Origin: JAHJQZ01 sp963675235 | GTDB taxonomy: Bacteria > Pseudomonadota > Alphaproteobacteria > Rhizobiales > Devosiaceae | Direction: 5' to 3' | Assembly: GCA_963675235.2 (NCBI GenBank) | Contig: CAXXFU010000002.1 | Coordinates: 744,001 to 808,000, forward strand | DNA length: 64,000 bases | Shown: one piece after another, positions 50,435-59,228 of the stretch | Position numbering within the stretch: position 1 is the first letter of the stretch | Layout of the letters: every line of letters begins with the position of its first letter | Made by a program: the position numbers and the translations under genes | Notes under the pieces: model-generated | What the model was told of the DNA's origin: nothing | The model's input: only the letters and a program-made list of their open reading frames with translations | Databases searched by the model: none

Positions 50435-53400
50435 GTGAGTCTTGCACCGCAAAGACATGGGTTTGGATCGTGGCTGGCGCAGGTCGTGCGTCTGGCCGCG
50501 CTGGTGTTCGTCCTGACGGTCGCCGCGCTGACCCCGGTGGCGGCGCAAGCGCCGACCGGTACCCTTGTCAATCTGACGGTCCTGTCCGAGGACGGCTACG
50601 CGCGCCTGATCTTCGATTTCGCCAACAGGCTCGATCTGCCCGATTTCAAGGTCAAGTCGGACAATGGCGTGCTTACCATCTCTTTCGGTGAACCCGTGTC
50701 GATGCGCGTGCCAGATATCCCCGGTATCCTGCCCGATTACGTCACTGTCACGCGCGTGGACCCGGACTACACCGCCATCCGTCTCGGCCTCGAAAAACCA
50801 TTCCGCATCAACACCATGGAAGCCGGCGAGATGCTGTTCGTCGACATCCTGCCCGAGGAATGGGCCGGCTTGCAGCCGGGTCTGCCTAGCGAGATCGTCA
50901 AGGAACTGTCGCGACGGGCGAAGGAAGCGGCCATTGATGCCGAACGCAAGCGCAAGGCCGCCCTGGTCGCGTCGGGCGAACCGGTGGTCAAGTTCAGCGT
51001 AGGACGCAACCCGACCTTCATCCGCCTGCAGTTCGAATGGAACATGGCAACCAAGGCCAGCTTCGAGTTCAACCCGCCGCGCGGGGTGCTGAAATTCGAT
51101 CTGCCGCTCAAGGTCGACCTTTTCCCACTCATCTCGAACCTGCCGCCAGAAATCGTGTCGGTGAAAAACGACGTGACGGAAGATGGCTCGACGCTGACCA
51201 TGACCTTCATCGACGGTGTGGAACCGCGCTTCTACGAGGATTCCAAGACGCAATATGTCGTCGATCTCGATCGGCTGAACGGACCGCCCACCGCTGTCGA
51301 TATCGCCAGCCTTCTGCCGGAAGGCGCCAAGCCACGGGAAAACAGCGAAACGGGCGAGCCGGAAGACACGCCGCCGCCGGACGTAGCCATTGAGAACCCG
51401 ATGCAGGCCCAGCAGGTCAGCGTCACTCCGATGGTGACGACGATCGGCAACACCGTGCGGGTGTCCTTCCCGTTTGAGAACAGGACGGCCGCCGCGGTGT
51501 TCCGGCGCGGCAATGTCGTCTGGCTGTTCTTCGACACCAGCGCCAGCGTCAACCAGCCGCCCGACATGTCGGACCTCAAGGACATCGCCGACAGCTTCGA
51601 TGTGGTTCCGGCGCAGGGCACGCAGATCATCAGGCTCAATGTGTCTTCAGACAGGCTGGCGACACTTGCGTCGGAAGGCCAGTCCTGGGTGCTCTCGCTT
51701 GGCGACATCCTCCTGTCGGCCGAACAGCCGGTCAAGTTCGAGCGCGAGCAGGACGAAAGCGGCGCGTTCCGCATTGAAGCCAATCTCATCAATCCATCGG
51801 CCGTGCACGAACTGCGCGACCCCGAGGTCGGCGACATTCTCGATGTCGTCACCGCCTATCCGCCGTCACGTGCCCTGGTGCGCTCGCTCGATTTCGTCGA
51901 TTTCTCGGCGCTGAAGACGGTGCATGGCCTGGTGATCAAGCCCAAGCATGACGACCTGCGGGTGGCGATCGAGGACGCCAACGTCGTCATCAGCGCCCCG
52001 AGAGGGCTGATCGTCTCGGCGCCGCAAAAGGCCAGTACCGACGCAGACGAGAACGGTGAGCAGGTGCGCGCCGGCTTTGTCGATCTCAACCCTTACGTCG
52101 AGAAGGATCCGCGACGGTTCAACGCCCGGCTCGAGGAAATGATGCAGCGCGCCGCGGAGGCCGAGCGCAAGTTTCTCGATTCGGCTCGGCTCGACCTCGC
52201 ACGCTTCTACTTGGCCAATGAACTCGGCTTTGAGGCCGTCGGCATGGTGGAGTTCCTCAACGAGCAGTTGGTCAATACCCAGCTGATCCCGGAAGTCCGC
52301 CTCGTGCGCGCTGCCGCCAATGTCGTGGCGGGGCGGGGCGAGGACGCGCTGACGGATCTTGAGGACAAAGATCTGTCCAACCAGGTAGACGCGCTGATGT
52401 GGCGCACGATCGCGCGCGCCGAGACCAGCGACTACAAGGGTGCGCGCGCCGACGCGCTCGCTTCCGAAGACATCATTTCGACCTACCCGAGCTGGGTGCA
52501 GTCGGCGTTCCTGATGGCCGGCATAAGGGCCGGGCTCGAAACGCATGACGCCGAACTGGCGGCGCGCCTGCTCGGCAAGATCGATACCGCGACCCTCGAT
52601 CATGACGACCTGTCGCGCTACGAGCTGTTCTCCGGGCGTCTGGACGAGGAGCAGGGGCGCAATGACGAAGCGCTCGACACCTACGGTCAGGTGATCGCGG
52701 CCGATGTGCGTCCGACACGCGCCGAGGCGATCTATCAGACCATGGCGTTGCTCAACAAGATGGAGCGGCTCGATCCGACGCGGGCGGCCAATACACTGGC
52801 CTCGGAAACCATGGTCTGGCGCGGTGGCGAGCTCGAAGCCAAGATGATGACGCTGCTGGCCAAGCTCTATTTCCGTACCCAGGACTATCGGAGCGCTTTC
52901 GACACCGCGCGCGCAGTGGCGCTCTCGCATCCTGACAGTCCGGATGTGGAAGAGCTGCTGGACGAGGCGCGGGTGAATTTCGCCAGTCTCTATCTCAATG
53001 GCCAGGCTGATGCGATGCAGCCGGTCGAAGCGCTCTCGCTCTACTATGATTTCCGTGAATTCACGCCACCGGGCGCACGCGGTGACGAGATGGTGAGAAA
53101 TCTCGCCCGGCGGCTGGTCAAGGTCGACCTGCTGGGGCAGGCGGCGGAACTGCTCGATTACCAGGTCAGCAATCGGTTGGAAGGCGCCGCCAAGGCGCAG
53201 ATCGCCGCCGATCTTGCCGTTATCGACATTGCCGACCGCAAGCCGCAAAAGGCGCTGGAAGCGCTGCACGATTCCCATATCGCCGGCCTGCCGCCCTCGC
53301 TTGAACGGCAAAGGCGGGTGCTTGAGGCACGCGCGCTTATCGATTCCGGCCGCGCCGACCTCGCTCTCGACCTGTTGTCGTCGATGGACGGACGCGATGC

Positions 53401-53797
53401 CGACCTGTTGCGCATCGACGCGCAATGGCGCTCGCAACGCTACCGCGAAGCTTCGGAGCTGATCGAACGGCTGTATTCGGACACGCTTGCAGGCGAGAAG
53501 CTGAGCCCGAGCGCCCGGTCCAACATCGTCCGCGCTGCTGTCGGCTTCGTGCTGGCCGACGACCAGATCGGACTGTCGCGGCTGCGGTCGAAATACGGTG
53601 AGCGCATGTCGGAGACGCCGGAATGGCCGATCTTCGATTTCGTCACCGGAGAGGTGTCCGTGACCAGTGTCGAGTTCCGCAAGGTGGCGCAGCAGGTTGC
53701 CAGCATCGACTCGCTCGAGGCGTTCCTGCAGAGCTATCGCGACGTTTATGAGGCCGATGGCTCGGTGGCACCGCAAAAGGCGGCAAACGGCAGTTAG
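50435..53797 (+). CDS. large exported protein with AMIN-like domains and TPR repeats
   Basis: A 1120-residue protein. A signal peptide (hydrophobic core about 20-34, ending VAAQA) is followed by three or four beta-rich AMIN-like segments: about 45-140, 182-290, 328-430 and 431-540. The residues from 552 to about 1100 are helical, with TPR-like repeats (AEAIYQTMALLNKMERLDP, ALDTYGQVIAADV). It would be periplasmic. AMIN domains elsewhere target peptidoglycan or septa, so a scaffold that couples flagellar assembly to the wall is possible. The start is GTG with a poor ribosome site. Placed between motE and fliP, it is probably flagellar, but function is unknown. Confidence 0.7.
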   Translation: MSLAPQRHGFGSWLAQVVRLAALVFVLTVAALTPVAAQAPTGTLVNLTVLSEDGYARLIFDFANRLDLPDFKVKSDNGVLTISFGEPVSMRVPDIPGILPDYVTVTRVDPDYTAIRLGLEKPFRINTMEAGEMLFVDILPEEWAGLQPGLPSEIVKELSRRAKEAAIDAERKRKAALVASGEPVVKFSVGRNPTFIRLQFEWNMATKASFEFNPPRGVLKFDLPLKVDLFPLISNLPPEIVSVKNDVTEDGSTLTMTFIDGVEPRFYEDSKTQYVVDLDRLNGPPTAVDIASLLPEGAKPRENSETGEPEDTPPPDVAIENPMQAQQVSVTPMVTTIGNTVRVSFPFENRTAAAVFRRGNVVWLFFDTSASVNQPPDMSDLKDIADSFDVVPAQGTQIIRLNVSSDRLATLASEGQSWVLSLGDILLSAEQPVKFEREQDESGAFRIEANLINPSAVHELRDPEVGDILDVVTAYPPSRALVRSLDFVDFSALKTVHGLVIKPKHDDLRVAIEDANVVISAPRGLIVSAPQKASTDADENGEQVRAGFVDLNPYVEKDPRRFNARLEEMMQRAAEAERKFLDSARLDLARFYLANELGFEAVGMVEFLNEQLVNTQLIPEVRLVRAAANVVAGRGEDALTDLEDKDLSNQVDALMWRTIARAETSDYKGARADALASEDIISTYPSWVQSAFLMAGIRAGLETHDAELAARLLGKIDTATLDHDDLSRYELFSGRLDEEQGRNDEALDTYGQVIAADVRPTRAEAIYQTMALLNKMERLDPTRAANTLASETMVWRGGELEAKMMTLLAKLYFRTQDYRSAFDTARAVALSHPDSPDVEELLDEARVNFASLYLNGQADAMQPVEALSLYYDFREFTPPGARGDEMVRNLARRLVKVDLLGQAAELLDYQVSNRLEGAAKAQIAADLAVIDIADRKPQKALEALHDSHIAGLPPSLERQRRVLEARALIDSGRADLALDLLSSMDGRDADLLRIDAQWRSQRYREASELIERLYSDTLAGEKLSPSARSNIVRAAVGFVLADDQIGLSRLRSKYGERMSETPEWPIFDFVTGEVSVTSVEFRKVAQQVASIDSLEAFLQSYRDVYEADGSVAPQKAANGS

Positions 53798-53830
53798 GCC
53801 GGACGAGGTTTCTTGGTTCTCCGGCAGGCG

Positions 53831-54628
53831 CTAGACGGCGACGAAGCTTCTGACCAGTGATCCTGCGACCATGCTCCAGCCATCGACGAGGACGAAAAAG
53901 ACCAGCTTGAACGGCAGCGATATAACTACCGGTGGCAGCATCATCATGCCCATCGACATCAGCACCGAGGCCACGACCATGTCGATGATGATGAAGGGCA
54001 GAAAGAGCAGGAAACCGATTTCGAAGGCGCGGCGCAGTTCGGAGATCATGAAAGCCGGCACCAGGATCTGCAGCGGCAGTTCGTCGATCGTCGCCGGCGG
54101 CGGCTCCCTGGACATGTCGATGAACAACTGAATGTCCTTGGTACGCGTATTGGCGGACATGAATATATGCAGCGGCTCGGCAGCCCTGGTGAAGGCTTCC
54201 CCCATCTCGATCTCGCCGGCGATCAGCGGGGCGACGCCCTGATCGTAGGATTGTTGCAGTGTCGGGCCCATGATGAAGGCGGTCAGGAAAAGGGCCAGCG
54301 AGATCATCACGGAATTGGGTGGCGCCGTCTGAAGGCCGATGGCGGTTCTGAGCAGCGACAGCACCACTATGATGCGGGTGAAGCTGGTCACCATCACCAG
54401 CACCGAAGGCGCCAGCGACAGAACGGTGATCAGCGCAACGATCTGCAGCGCCCGCTCGGTCAGCGTGGCGTCGTCGCCAAAATCGATGGAAATGTCCTGG
54501 GCGAAGGCGGGTGCCGCCCAAAAGACCAGAAGCGAGAGAAGGGCGAGAAAAACCAGTGCGCCGAAAACGCGCCTTGGCCCAACCCTAGCTGTTCTGGTCC
54601 TTCCCGCCGGAGCGGGAGTCGTTGCCAT
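53831..54628 (-). CDS. fliP: flagellar export apparatus protein FliP
   Basis: About 265 residues. After a basic N-terminus comes a cleavable signal (FGALVFLALLSLLVFWAAPAFA), as is usual for FliP. The conserved core is LSLAPSVLVMVTSFTRIIVVLSLLRTAIGLQTAPPN, with PAFMISELRRAFEIGFLLFLPFIIIDMVVASVLMSMGMMMLPP. FliP pentamers form the export gate with FliQ and FliR, both encoded nearby. An in-frame ATG at 54664 is also possible; either start overlaps the end of fliO. Confidence 0.93.
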   Translation of the reverse strand: MATTPAPAGRTRTARVGPRRVFGALVFLALLSLLVFWAAPAFAQDISIDFGDDATLTERALQIVALITVLSLAPSVLVMVTSFTRIIVVLSLLRTAIGLQTAPPNSVMISLALFLTAFIMGPTLQQSYDQGVAPLIAGEIEMGEAFTRAAEPLHIFMSANTRTKDIQLFIDMSREPPPATIDELPLQILVPAFMISELRRAFEIGFLLFLPFIIIDMVVASVLMSMGMMMLPPVVISLPFKLVFFVLVDGWSMVAGSLVRSFVAV

Positions 54629-55298
54629 CGCGTTCAAGATCGGGCTCGTCACCTTTATCCGCATCGCTCGGCCCGGGGATGAGATCGTCGGGAACGGGCA
54701 TCACCGGCAATGGTGTATCTGAGTCGCCGGGAGGCGATGACCAGTCCTGCGGAACGTTGGGGATAAAGTCGGGCTCGCGCTTCTCGTCGGCGCGCATGAA
54801 GCCGGTGTTGCGCAGCGATCCGCTCCCGGTCGGTGTGGTGTTGCGCATGGCGGTCAGGTCGGGCGGCAAATTGGATTCGCGCACGCGCCGCGCCGGTCCG
54901 GAAGGGGCCGGAGCCATGGGAACGGGCTTGCCGGGCGGCAGCGCCGCGGTGGCGGCAGTGGCCTGAGGCGGGGGCGCGGTGGGTTGGCGTCCGGGGCGAG
55001 CAGCTGCGGGTTCGGCCTCGATGCCCGATTCAATCACCAGATCCTGAAGGCCGCCGATCAGCAGAAGATGTTCGACATTGTCACGCCGGACGAGAACGAG
55101 TTGGCGCTTCTGATCGACCGGGGTGACATCGACGACCCCGAGCCGCTTGGCCCGACCGCGCGCGGCGCGACCGGTGGCATTGAACACCAGCTTGAGGGCC
55201 CAAACGCCCAGTATGATGAGCAAGAGAACCGCAGCGAGCGCCACGATGACTGTCAGGACGACATTATCGCCGCCAAACAGGCTGAGCAGGGGACCCAT
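54585..55298 (-). CDS. fliO: flagellar biosynthesis protein FliO
   Basis: A 237-residue single-pass membrane protein. The transmembrane helix is at about 13-35, followed by the FliO signature GRAKRLGVVDVTPVDQKRQLVLVRRDNVEHLLLIGGLQDLVIESGI. The C-terminal 130 residues are proline-rich, disordered and longer than in enteric FliO. It helps assemble the FliP gate. GGAG lies six bases before ATG 55298. fliP follows with overlap. The gene is divergent from flgB. Confidence 0.9.
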   Translation of the reverse strand: MGPLLSLFGGDNVVLTVIVALAAVLLLIILGVWALKLVFNATGRAARGRAKRLGVVDVTPVDQKRQLVLVRRDNVEHLLLIGGLQDLVIESGIEAEPAAARPGRQPTAPPPQATAATAALPPGKPVPMAPAPSGPARRVRESNLPPDLTAMRNTTPTGSGSLRNTGFMRADEKREPDFIPNVPQDWSSPPGDSDTPLPVMPVPDDLIPGPSDADKGDEPDLERDGNDSRSGGKDQNS

Positions 55299-55317
55299 AA
55301 AAAACTCCGAATCCGAA

Positions 55318-55441
55318 ACCGGCAAAATGGTCAGGTAGAATTTGCCTAGCACAACGTGCGTACAACGCAAAATGAAGTGTCCGGCGGCATTTTGGCCACT
55401 TTGTTAACGACGCGTTAACCAACAATGGGCAGAAATTGCCG
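55318..55441. promoter_or_regulatory. CtrA-like box and FlbD-type motifs between fliO and flgB
   Basis: TTAACGACGCGTTAA (55404-55418) is a perfect TTAA-N7-TTAA box. Around it lie ACCGGCAAAATGG (55318-55330), GGTAGAATTTGCC (55334-55346) and GGGCAGAAATTGCCG (55427-55441), members of the palindrome family seen before flgE, flgF and flgI. No sigma-54 promoter with good sequence was found here, so CtrA probably activates both divergent early operons and the motifs may mediate repression. Confidence 0.68.
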
Positions 55442-55498
55442 AGTAGGTCGCGCTGTCGGAATCAATTGCCGGTCGGCCGCATCCGAAAGGAGACGCGC

Positions 55499-55906
55499 AT
55501 GGGAATCACGCAATTGTCCGTGCTCGACATGTTGACAAGCAAGATGCGCTGGCACCAGGCACGTCAGAGCGTTCTGGCCGAGAATGTCGCCAATGCCGAC
55601 ACGCCGGGATTCACGGCGAACGAGCTCAAGCCCTTCGACATGATCGAGGAAAAGAGCAGGGCGGACTACCTTCCGTTGACGACGACAGCAACCCAACCTG
55701 CCCATTTCATGGCGTATTCGACCACCAGTGCCGGCTATGCCCAGATTGGCGACAACCGCTACGAGATCACCCCTTCGGGCAATGGCGTCACGCTCGAAGA
55801 TCAGATGACCAAGGTTGCCGAGAACCAGATGGATTACCAGACCGTCACCGCGCTCTACACGCGCTCGATCGGCATTCTCAAGATCGCGCTCGGCAAGAGC
55901 GCCTGA
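55499..55906 (+). CDS. flgB: proximal rod protein FlgB
   Basis: A 135-residue rod protein. The motif HQARQSVLAENVANADTPGFTANELKPFD and the C-terminal VAENQMDYQTVTALYTRSIGILKIALG are diagnostic. ATG 55499 is chosen because AAAGGAG precedes it and the shorter protein fits the family (about 130-140). It leads flgB-flgC-fliE, 20 and 21 bases apart. Confidence 0.94.
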   Translation: MGITQLSVLDMLTSKMRWHQARQSVLAENVANADTPGFTANELKPFDMIEEKSRADYLPLTTTATQPAHFMAYSTTSAGYAQIGDNRYEITPSGNGVTLEDQMTKVAENQMDYQTVTALYTRSIGILKIALGKSA

Positions 55907-55926
55907 GCGGCAAGGACTGAACCAAC

Positions 55927-56340
55927 ATGTCTGATTTTCTCAAATCCCTCGGGCTCGCTGCTTCCGGCCTCAACGCCCAGCAAGCGCGCATGCGCATCAT
56001 CGCAGAGAACCTGGCCAATGCCGACTCGACCGGAAACGCGCCGGGGGAAGAGCCGTATCGCCGCCGCATCCCGACCTTCGAGTCGGTGTTCAACAAGGCG
56101 CTGGAAGGGCGTGAGGTCAAACTCGGCAATATCGCCTATGACACATCGGCCTTCGAATCCCGCTACGAGCCGGGCCACCCGGCCGCGGACGAAAGCGGCT
56201 ACGTGCTCTATCCCAACGTGACCTCGCTGGTGGAAGCCATGGACATGCGCGAGGCGCAGAAGTCGTACGAAGCCAATCTCAACGTCGTTTCCGCCACCCG
56301 TCAGATGATCGGTCAGACGATCGACATCCTGCGCCGCTAG
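55927..56340 (+). CDS. flgC: proximal rod protein FlgC
   Basis: A 137-residue rod protein: LGLAASGLNAQQARMRIIAENLANADSTG at the N-terminus, PNVTSLVEAMDMREAQKSYEANLNVVSATRQMIGQTIDILRR at the C-terminus, with the short central domain of FlgC. Length is typical. Confidence 0.95.
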   Translation: MSDFLKSLGLAASGLNAQQARMRIIAENLANADSTGNAPGEEPYRRRIPTFESVFNKALEGREVKLGNIAYDTSAFESRYEPGHPAADESGYVLYPNVTSLVEAMDMREAQKSYEANLNVVSATRQMIGQTIDILRR

Positions 56341-56361
56341 GCCCGATAGGAGAGCAACGCC

Positions 56362-56688
56362 ATGTCTGTTCCGTTTTCCGTCGCCAAGGCCGCCTACGGC
56401 CAGACCCAGCAACTGGTGACCAATAAGGACGGATTGTTCAACCCGACCGGAAAGACCGGCGGCGACAACACGCCCGATTTCGGTCAACTGATCGCCGAAA
56501 GCATGCAGAGCGTGGCCGATGCCGGCAAGAAGTCGGACGCGCTGTCGGCCGACATGGTCAACGGCAAGGCCAACATCGTCGACGTCGTCACCGCCGTCTC
56601 ACAGACCGAGTTGGCGATGAACAGCCTGGTCTCGGTGCGCGACCGGGTGATCTCCGCCTATGAGGAAATCATGCGGATGCCGATCTAG
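56362..56688 (+). CDS. fliE: flagellar hook-basal body protein FliE
   Basis: A 108-residue protein linking MS ring and rod. The C-terminal part (VNGKANIVDVVTAVSQTELAMNSLVSVRDRVISAYEEIMRMPI) is the FliE signature. GGAG precedes ATG. A 161-base gap separates it from fliQ; no clear promoter was seen there. Confidence 0.94.
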   Translation: MSVPFSVAKAAYGQTQQLVTNKDGLFNPTGKTGGDNTPDFGQLIAESMQSVADAGKKSDALSADMVNGKANIVDVVTAVSQTELAMNSLVSVRDRVISAYEEIMRMPI

Positions 56689-56849
56689 CCGAGGCACCCG
56701 CCGCCGCGCTTGCCCGTCCCGGGCGCGGTGAAGACCGACGTATCGTTCCGGGGGCCACAACACGTGGGAAAGCTGGAACGGCGAATTGCTCCGCAACCGG
56801 CAAGGTCCGACACTCAGGGGGCGATTCGACACCAAGAGGGACACGAAAC

Positions 56850-57116
56850 ATGTCCGGATCCGATATACTCGATATCGCCGGGGACGGCATCTGGACCATG
56901 ATCATCATCGCCTCGCCGATGATGATCATCGGACTGCTGGTCGGCGTCGTCATCGCGCTGTTCCAGGCCCTGACCCAGATTCAGGAAATGACGCTGGTTT
57001 TCGTCCCCAAGATCCTCGCCATCTTCGTCACCATGCTGCTGGCGCTGCCGTTCATGGGCGCGACAATGGGCTCGTTCATGACCCGCCTGGTCGACAAGAT
57101 CATCACCGGGGGCTAG
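56850..57116 (+). CDS. fliQ: flagellar export apparatus protein FliQ
   Basis: An 88-residue, two-helix inner-membrane protein of the export gate. MIIIASPMMIIGLLVGVVIALFQALTQIQEMTLVFVPKIL is the FliQ core. The length equals the usual 88-90. It is followed by fliR and flhB. Confidence 0.95.
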   Translation: MSGSDILDIAGDGIWTMIIIASPMMIIGLLVGVVIALFQALTQIQEMTLVFVPKILAIFVTMLLALPFMGATMGSFMTRLVDKIITGG

Positions 57117-57186
57117 CGATGAAGCCGGCCGGGATCGTCATCGTCATCTGCCATTCCGCGACCGGACGTACAGCCGGGCCGAAACC

Positions 57187-57957
57187 ATGACGGTCGCGGT
57201 CAACTGGCTTCCCGAGGTCGCCTATCTCTACTTGATGGTGTTTGCCCGCGTCGGCACGCTCATCATGCTCATGCCGGGCTTCGGCGAGGCGTTCCTGTCG
57301 CCGCGGATTCGGCTCGGCATTGCCCTGGTGCTGTCGCTGGTGCTCTATCCGCTGGTGACGAGCACGCTGCCGGCACAGCCGGGCGACATCCTGGCGGCAC
57401 TGGCGCTGCTGTTCCACGAAATTGCCGTCGGACTGATCCTCGGCGGCATATCGCGCCTGATCATTTCTTCGCTTCAGGTCGCCGGTTCGGCGATCGCCTT
57501 TCAGACCGGCCTCGGTTTTGCCCAGACCACCGACCCGAGCCAGACCGGCGTGCAGGGCGCCATCATCGGCAATTTCCTCGGGCTCCTCGGCATGGCGCTG
57601 GTGTTCGCCACCGACATGCATCATCTCGTGCTTGCCGCGATCTACCAGTCCTACATGGTCTATCCGCCGGAAACCCCGCTGATGTTCGCCGATGCCTACC
57701 GTCTGGCCTGGGATGTCGCCTCGCGCAGTTTCACCGTCGGCGTGCAGATTGCCTCGCCGTTCATCATCTTCGGTCTGGTGTTCAATCTGGGCCTTGGCAT
57801 CCTGTCCCGACTGATGCCGCAGTTGCAGATCTTCTTCATCGCCATGCCGGCCAACATCAGCGTCGGCCTGATGATTTTCGCCCTGCTGATCGTCAGCATC
57901 TCAGCCTGGTATCTCAATCACTTCCAGCTCGAGATACGCATGCTGATGGGTCAGTGA
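57187..57957 (+). CDS. fliR: flagellar export apparatus protein FliR
   Basis: A 256-residue polytopic membrane protein with about six helices. LPEVAYLYLMVFARVGTLIMLMPGFGE at the N-terminus and FQTGLGFAQTTDPSQTGVQG are typical of FliR, and LNLGLGILSRLMPQLQIFFIAMPANI marks the C-terminal export-gate region. It assembles with FliP and FliQ. The ribosome site is weak. flhB starts 18 bases after it. Confidence 0.94.
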   Translation: MTVAVNWLPEVAYLYLMVFARVGTLIMLMPGFGEAFLSPRIRLGIALVLSLVLYPLVTSTLPAQPGDILAALALLFHEIAVGLILGGISRLIISSLQVAGSAIAFQTGLGFAQTTDPSQTGVQGAIIGNFLGLLGMALVFATDMHHLVLAAIYQSYMVYPPETPLMFADAYRLAWDVASRSFTVGVQIASPFIIFGLVFNLGLGILSRLMPQLQIFFIAMPANISVGLMIFALLIVSISAWYLNHFQLEIRMLMGQ

Positions 57958-57975
57958 GAGGGGCAGGAGCGGTAG

Positions 57976-59052
57976 ATGTCCGACGAACCCGACAAGTCAG
58001 AGAAGACAGAAGACCCCTCACAACGAAAGCTCGACGAGGCGCGCAAGAAGGGAGATGTCGCCAAGAGCCAGGAGCTGACGACCTGGTTCATGACGCTCGG
58101 CTCGACGCTGTTGTTCGCCATCATGGCGCCGATCACAACCGGCCAGTTGATGGGACCGCTTCGCCAGATCATGGAGAAGGCCGGCGAGGTCGATCTCACC
58201 GGCGGCGGTTTCGGTGAGTTCATCTACGGATTGGCCTATTCCATCCTCGGGGTGTCGCTCATTCCGCTGTTCTTTCTGGCGGTGTTCGCCATTGCCGGCA
58301 ATCTCGTTCAGCACGGTCCGCTGTTCTCGCTCGATCCGATCACACCGAAGATCTCGCGCATCTCGCCGATCGCCGGGGCCAAGCGGTTGTTCTCGAGCGA
58401 GGCGCTGTTCAATTTCGCCAAGGGTGTGCTGAAGATATCGGTGGTCTCGCTCGCCGTGTTCGTGGTGCTCTGGCCAGAGCGCGACCAGCTCGATTCGATG
58501 ATCTCAGCCGAACTCGCCATGCTGATGCCGCACTTCTTGATGCTGGCCCTGCAGGTGTTCGGGGTCGCCATCGCCATCGTCACCGTCATCGCCGCCGCCG
58601 ACTATATGTACCAGCGCTGGAAGTACTGGGAACGGCACAAGATGACCGTGAAGGAGGTCAAGGACGAATACAAGCAGATGGAAGGCGATCCGCATATCAA
58701 GCAGCGCATTCGTCAGATCCGCAACGACAAGGCGCGCCAGCGCATGATGCAGGCGGTGCCCGAAGCGACCGTGGTGATCACCAACCCGACCCACTTCGCC
58801 GTGGCGCTGAAATACGAACGCGGCATGCAGGCGCCAATGTGCGTGGCCAAGGGCGCAGACAACCTGGCGCTGCGTATCCGCAAACGTGCCGAAGAGCATG
58901 ACGTGCCCGTCGTCGAGAACCCGCCCCTGGCGCGGGCGCTGTTCAAGAGCGTCGAAGTCGACGGCATCATTCCTCCCGAGCAATTCAAGGCGGTGGCCGA
59001 GGTGATCGGCTATGTCATGCGCATGAGCGGACAGCGCCGCTGGCGCGCATGA
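57976..59052 (+). CDS. flhB: flagellar export switch protein FlhB
   Basis: A 358-residue protein. DKSEKTEDPSQRKLDEARKKGDVAKSQEL is the FlhB N-terminus, four transmembrane helices span about 35-215, and the autocleavage motif NPTH is at 270-273 with cleavage expected after Asn270. The cytoplasmic domain controls the change from hook to filament export. GGAG precedes ATG. It is the last flagellar gene of this locus. Confidence 0.96.
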   Translation: MSDEPDKSEKTEDPSQRKLDEARKKGDVAKSQELTTWFMTLGSTLLFAIMAPITTGQLMGPLRQIMEKAGEVDLTGGGFGEFIYGLAYSILGVSLIPLFFLAVFAIAGNLVQHGPLFSLDPITPKISRISPIAGAKRLFSSEALFNFAKGVLKISVVSLAVFVVLWPERDQLDSMISAELAMLMPHFLMLALQVFGVAIAIVTVIAAADYMYQRWKYWERHKMTVKEVKDEYKQMEGDPHIKQRIRQIRNDKARQRMMQAVPEATVVITNPTHFAVALKYERGMQAPMCVAKGADNLALRIRKRAEEHDVPVVENPPLARALFKSVEVDGIIPPEQFKAVAEVIGYVMRMSGQRRWRA

Positions 59053-59228
59053 CGGCGCGATGCGTTGCGGGCAAAACCCGCGGCACGCACTACCCATTCG
59101 AGCCGGCTTTGCTACAGTAGCGCAAACCGCGCGACTCAAACTGACTCGCGCCGCCGTGCCCGTATGGACAACCCGAGGCGGTCAGTCCATGTCGGCGCGG
59201 TGACGGAAGGCACGAAGGAAACCGAGCA

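Noticed and set aside
51866..53776. A 636-codon minus-strand frame opposite the TPR gene
   Set aside because: High-GC antisense shadow. Its composition (Arg/Gly/His/Gln rich) is typical of complementary frames, and the plus strand encodes a coherent exported protein.
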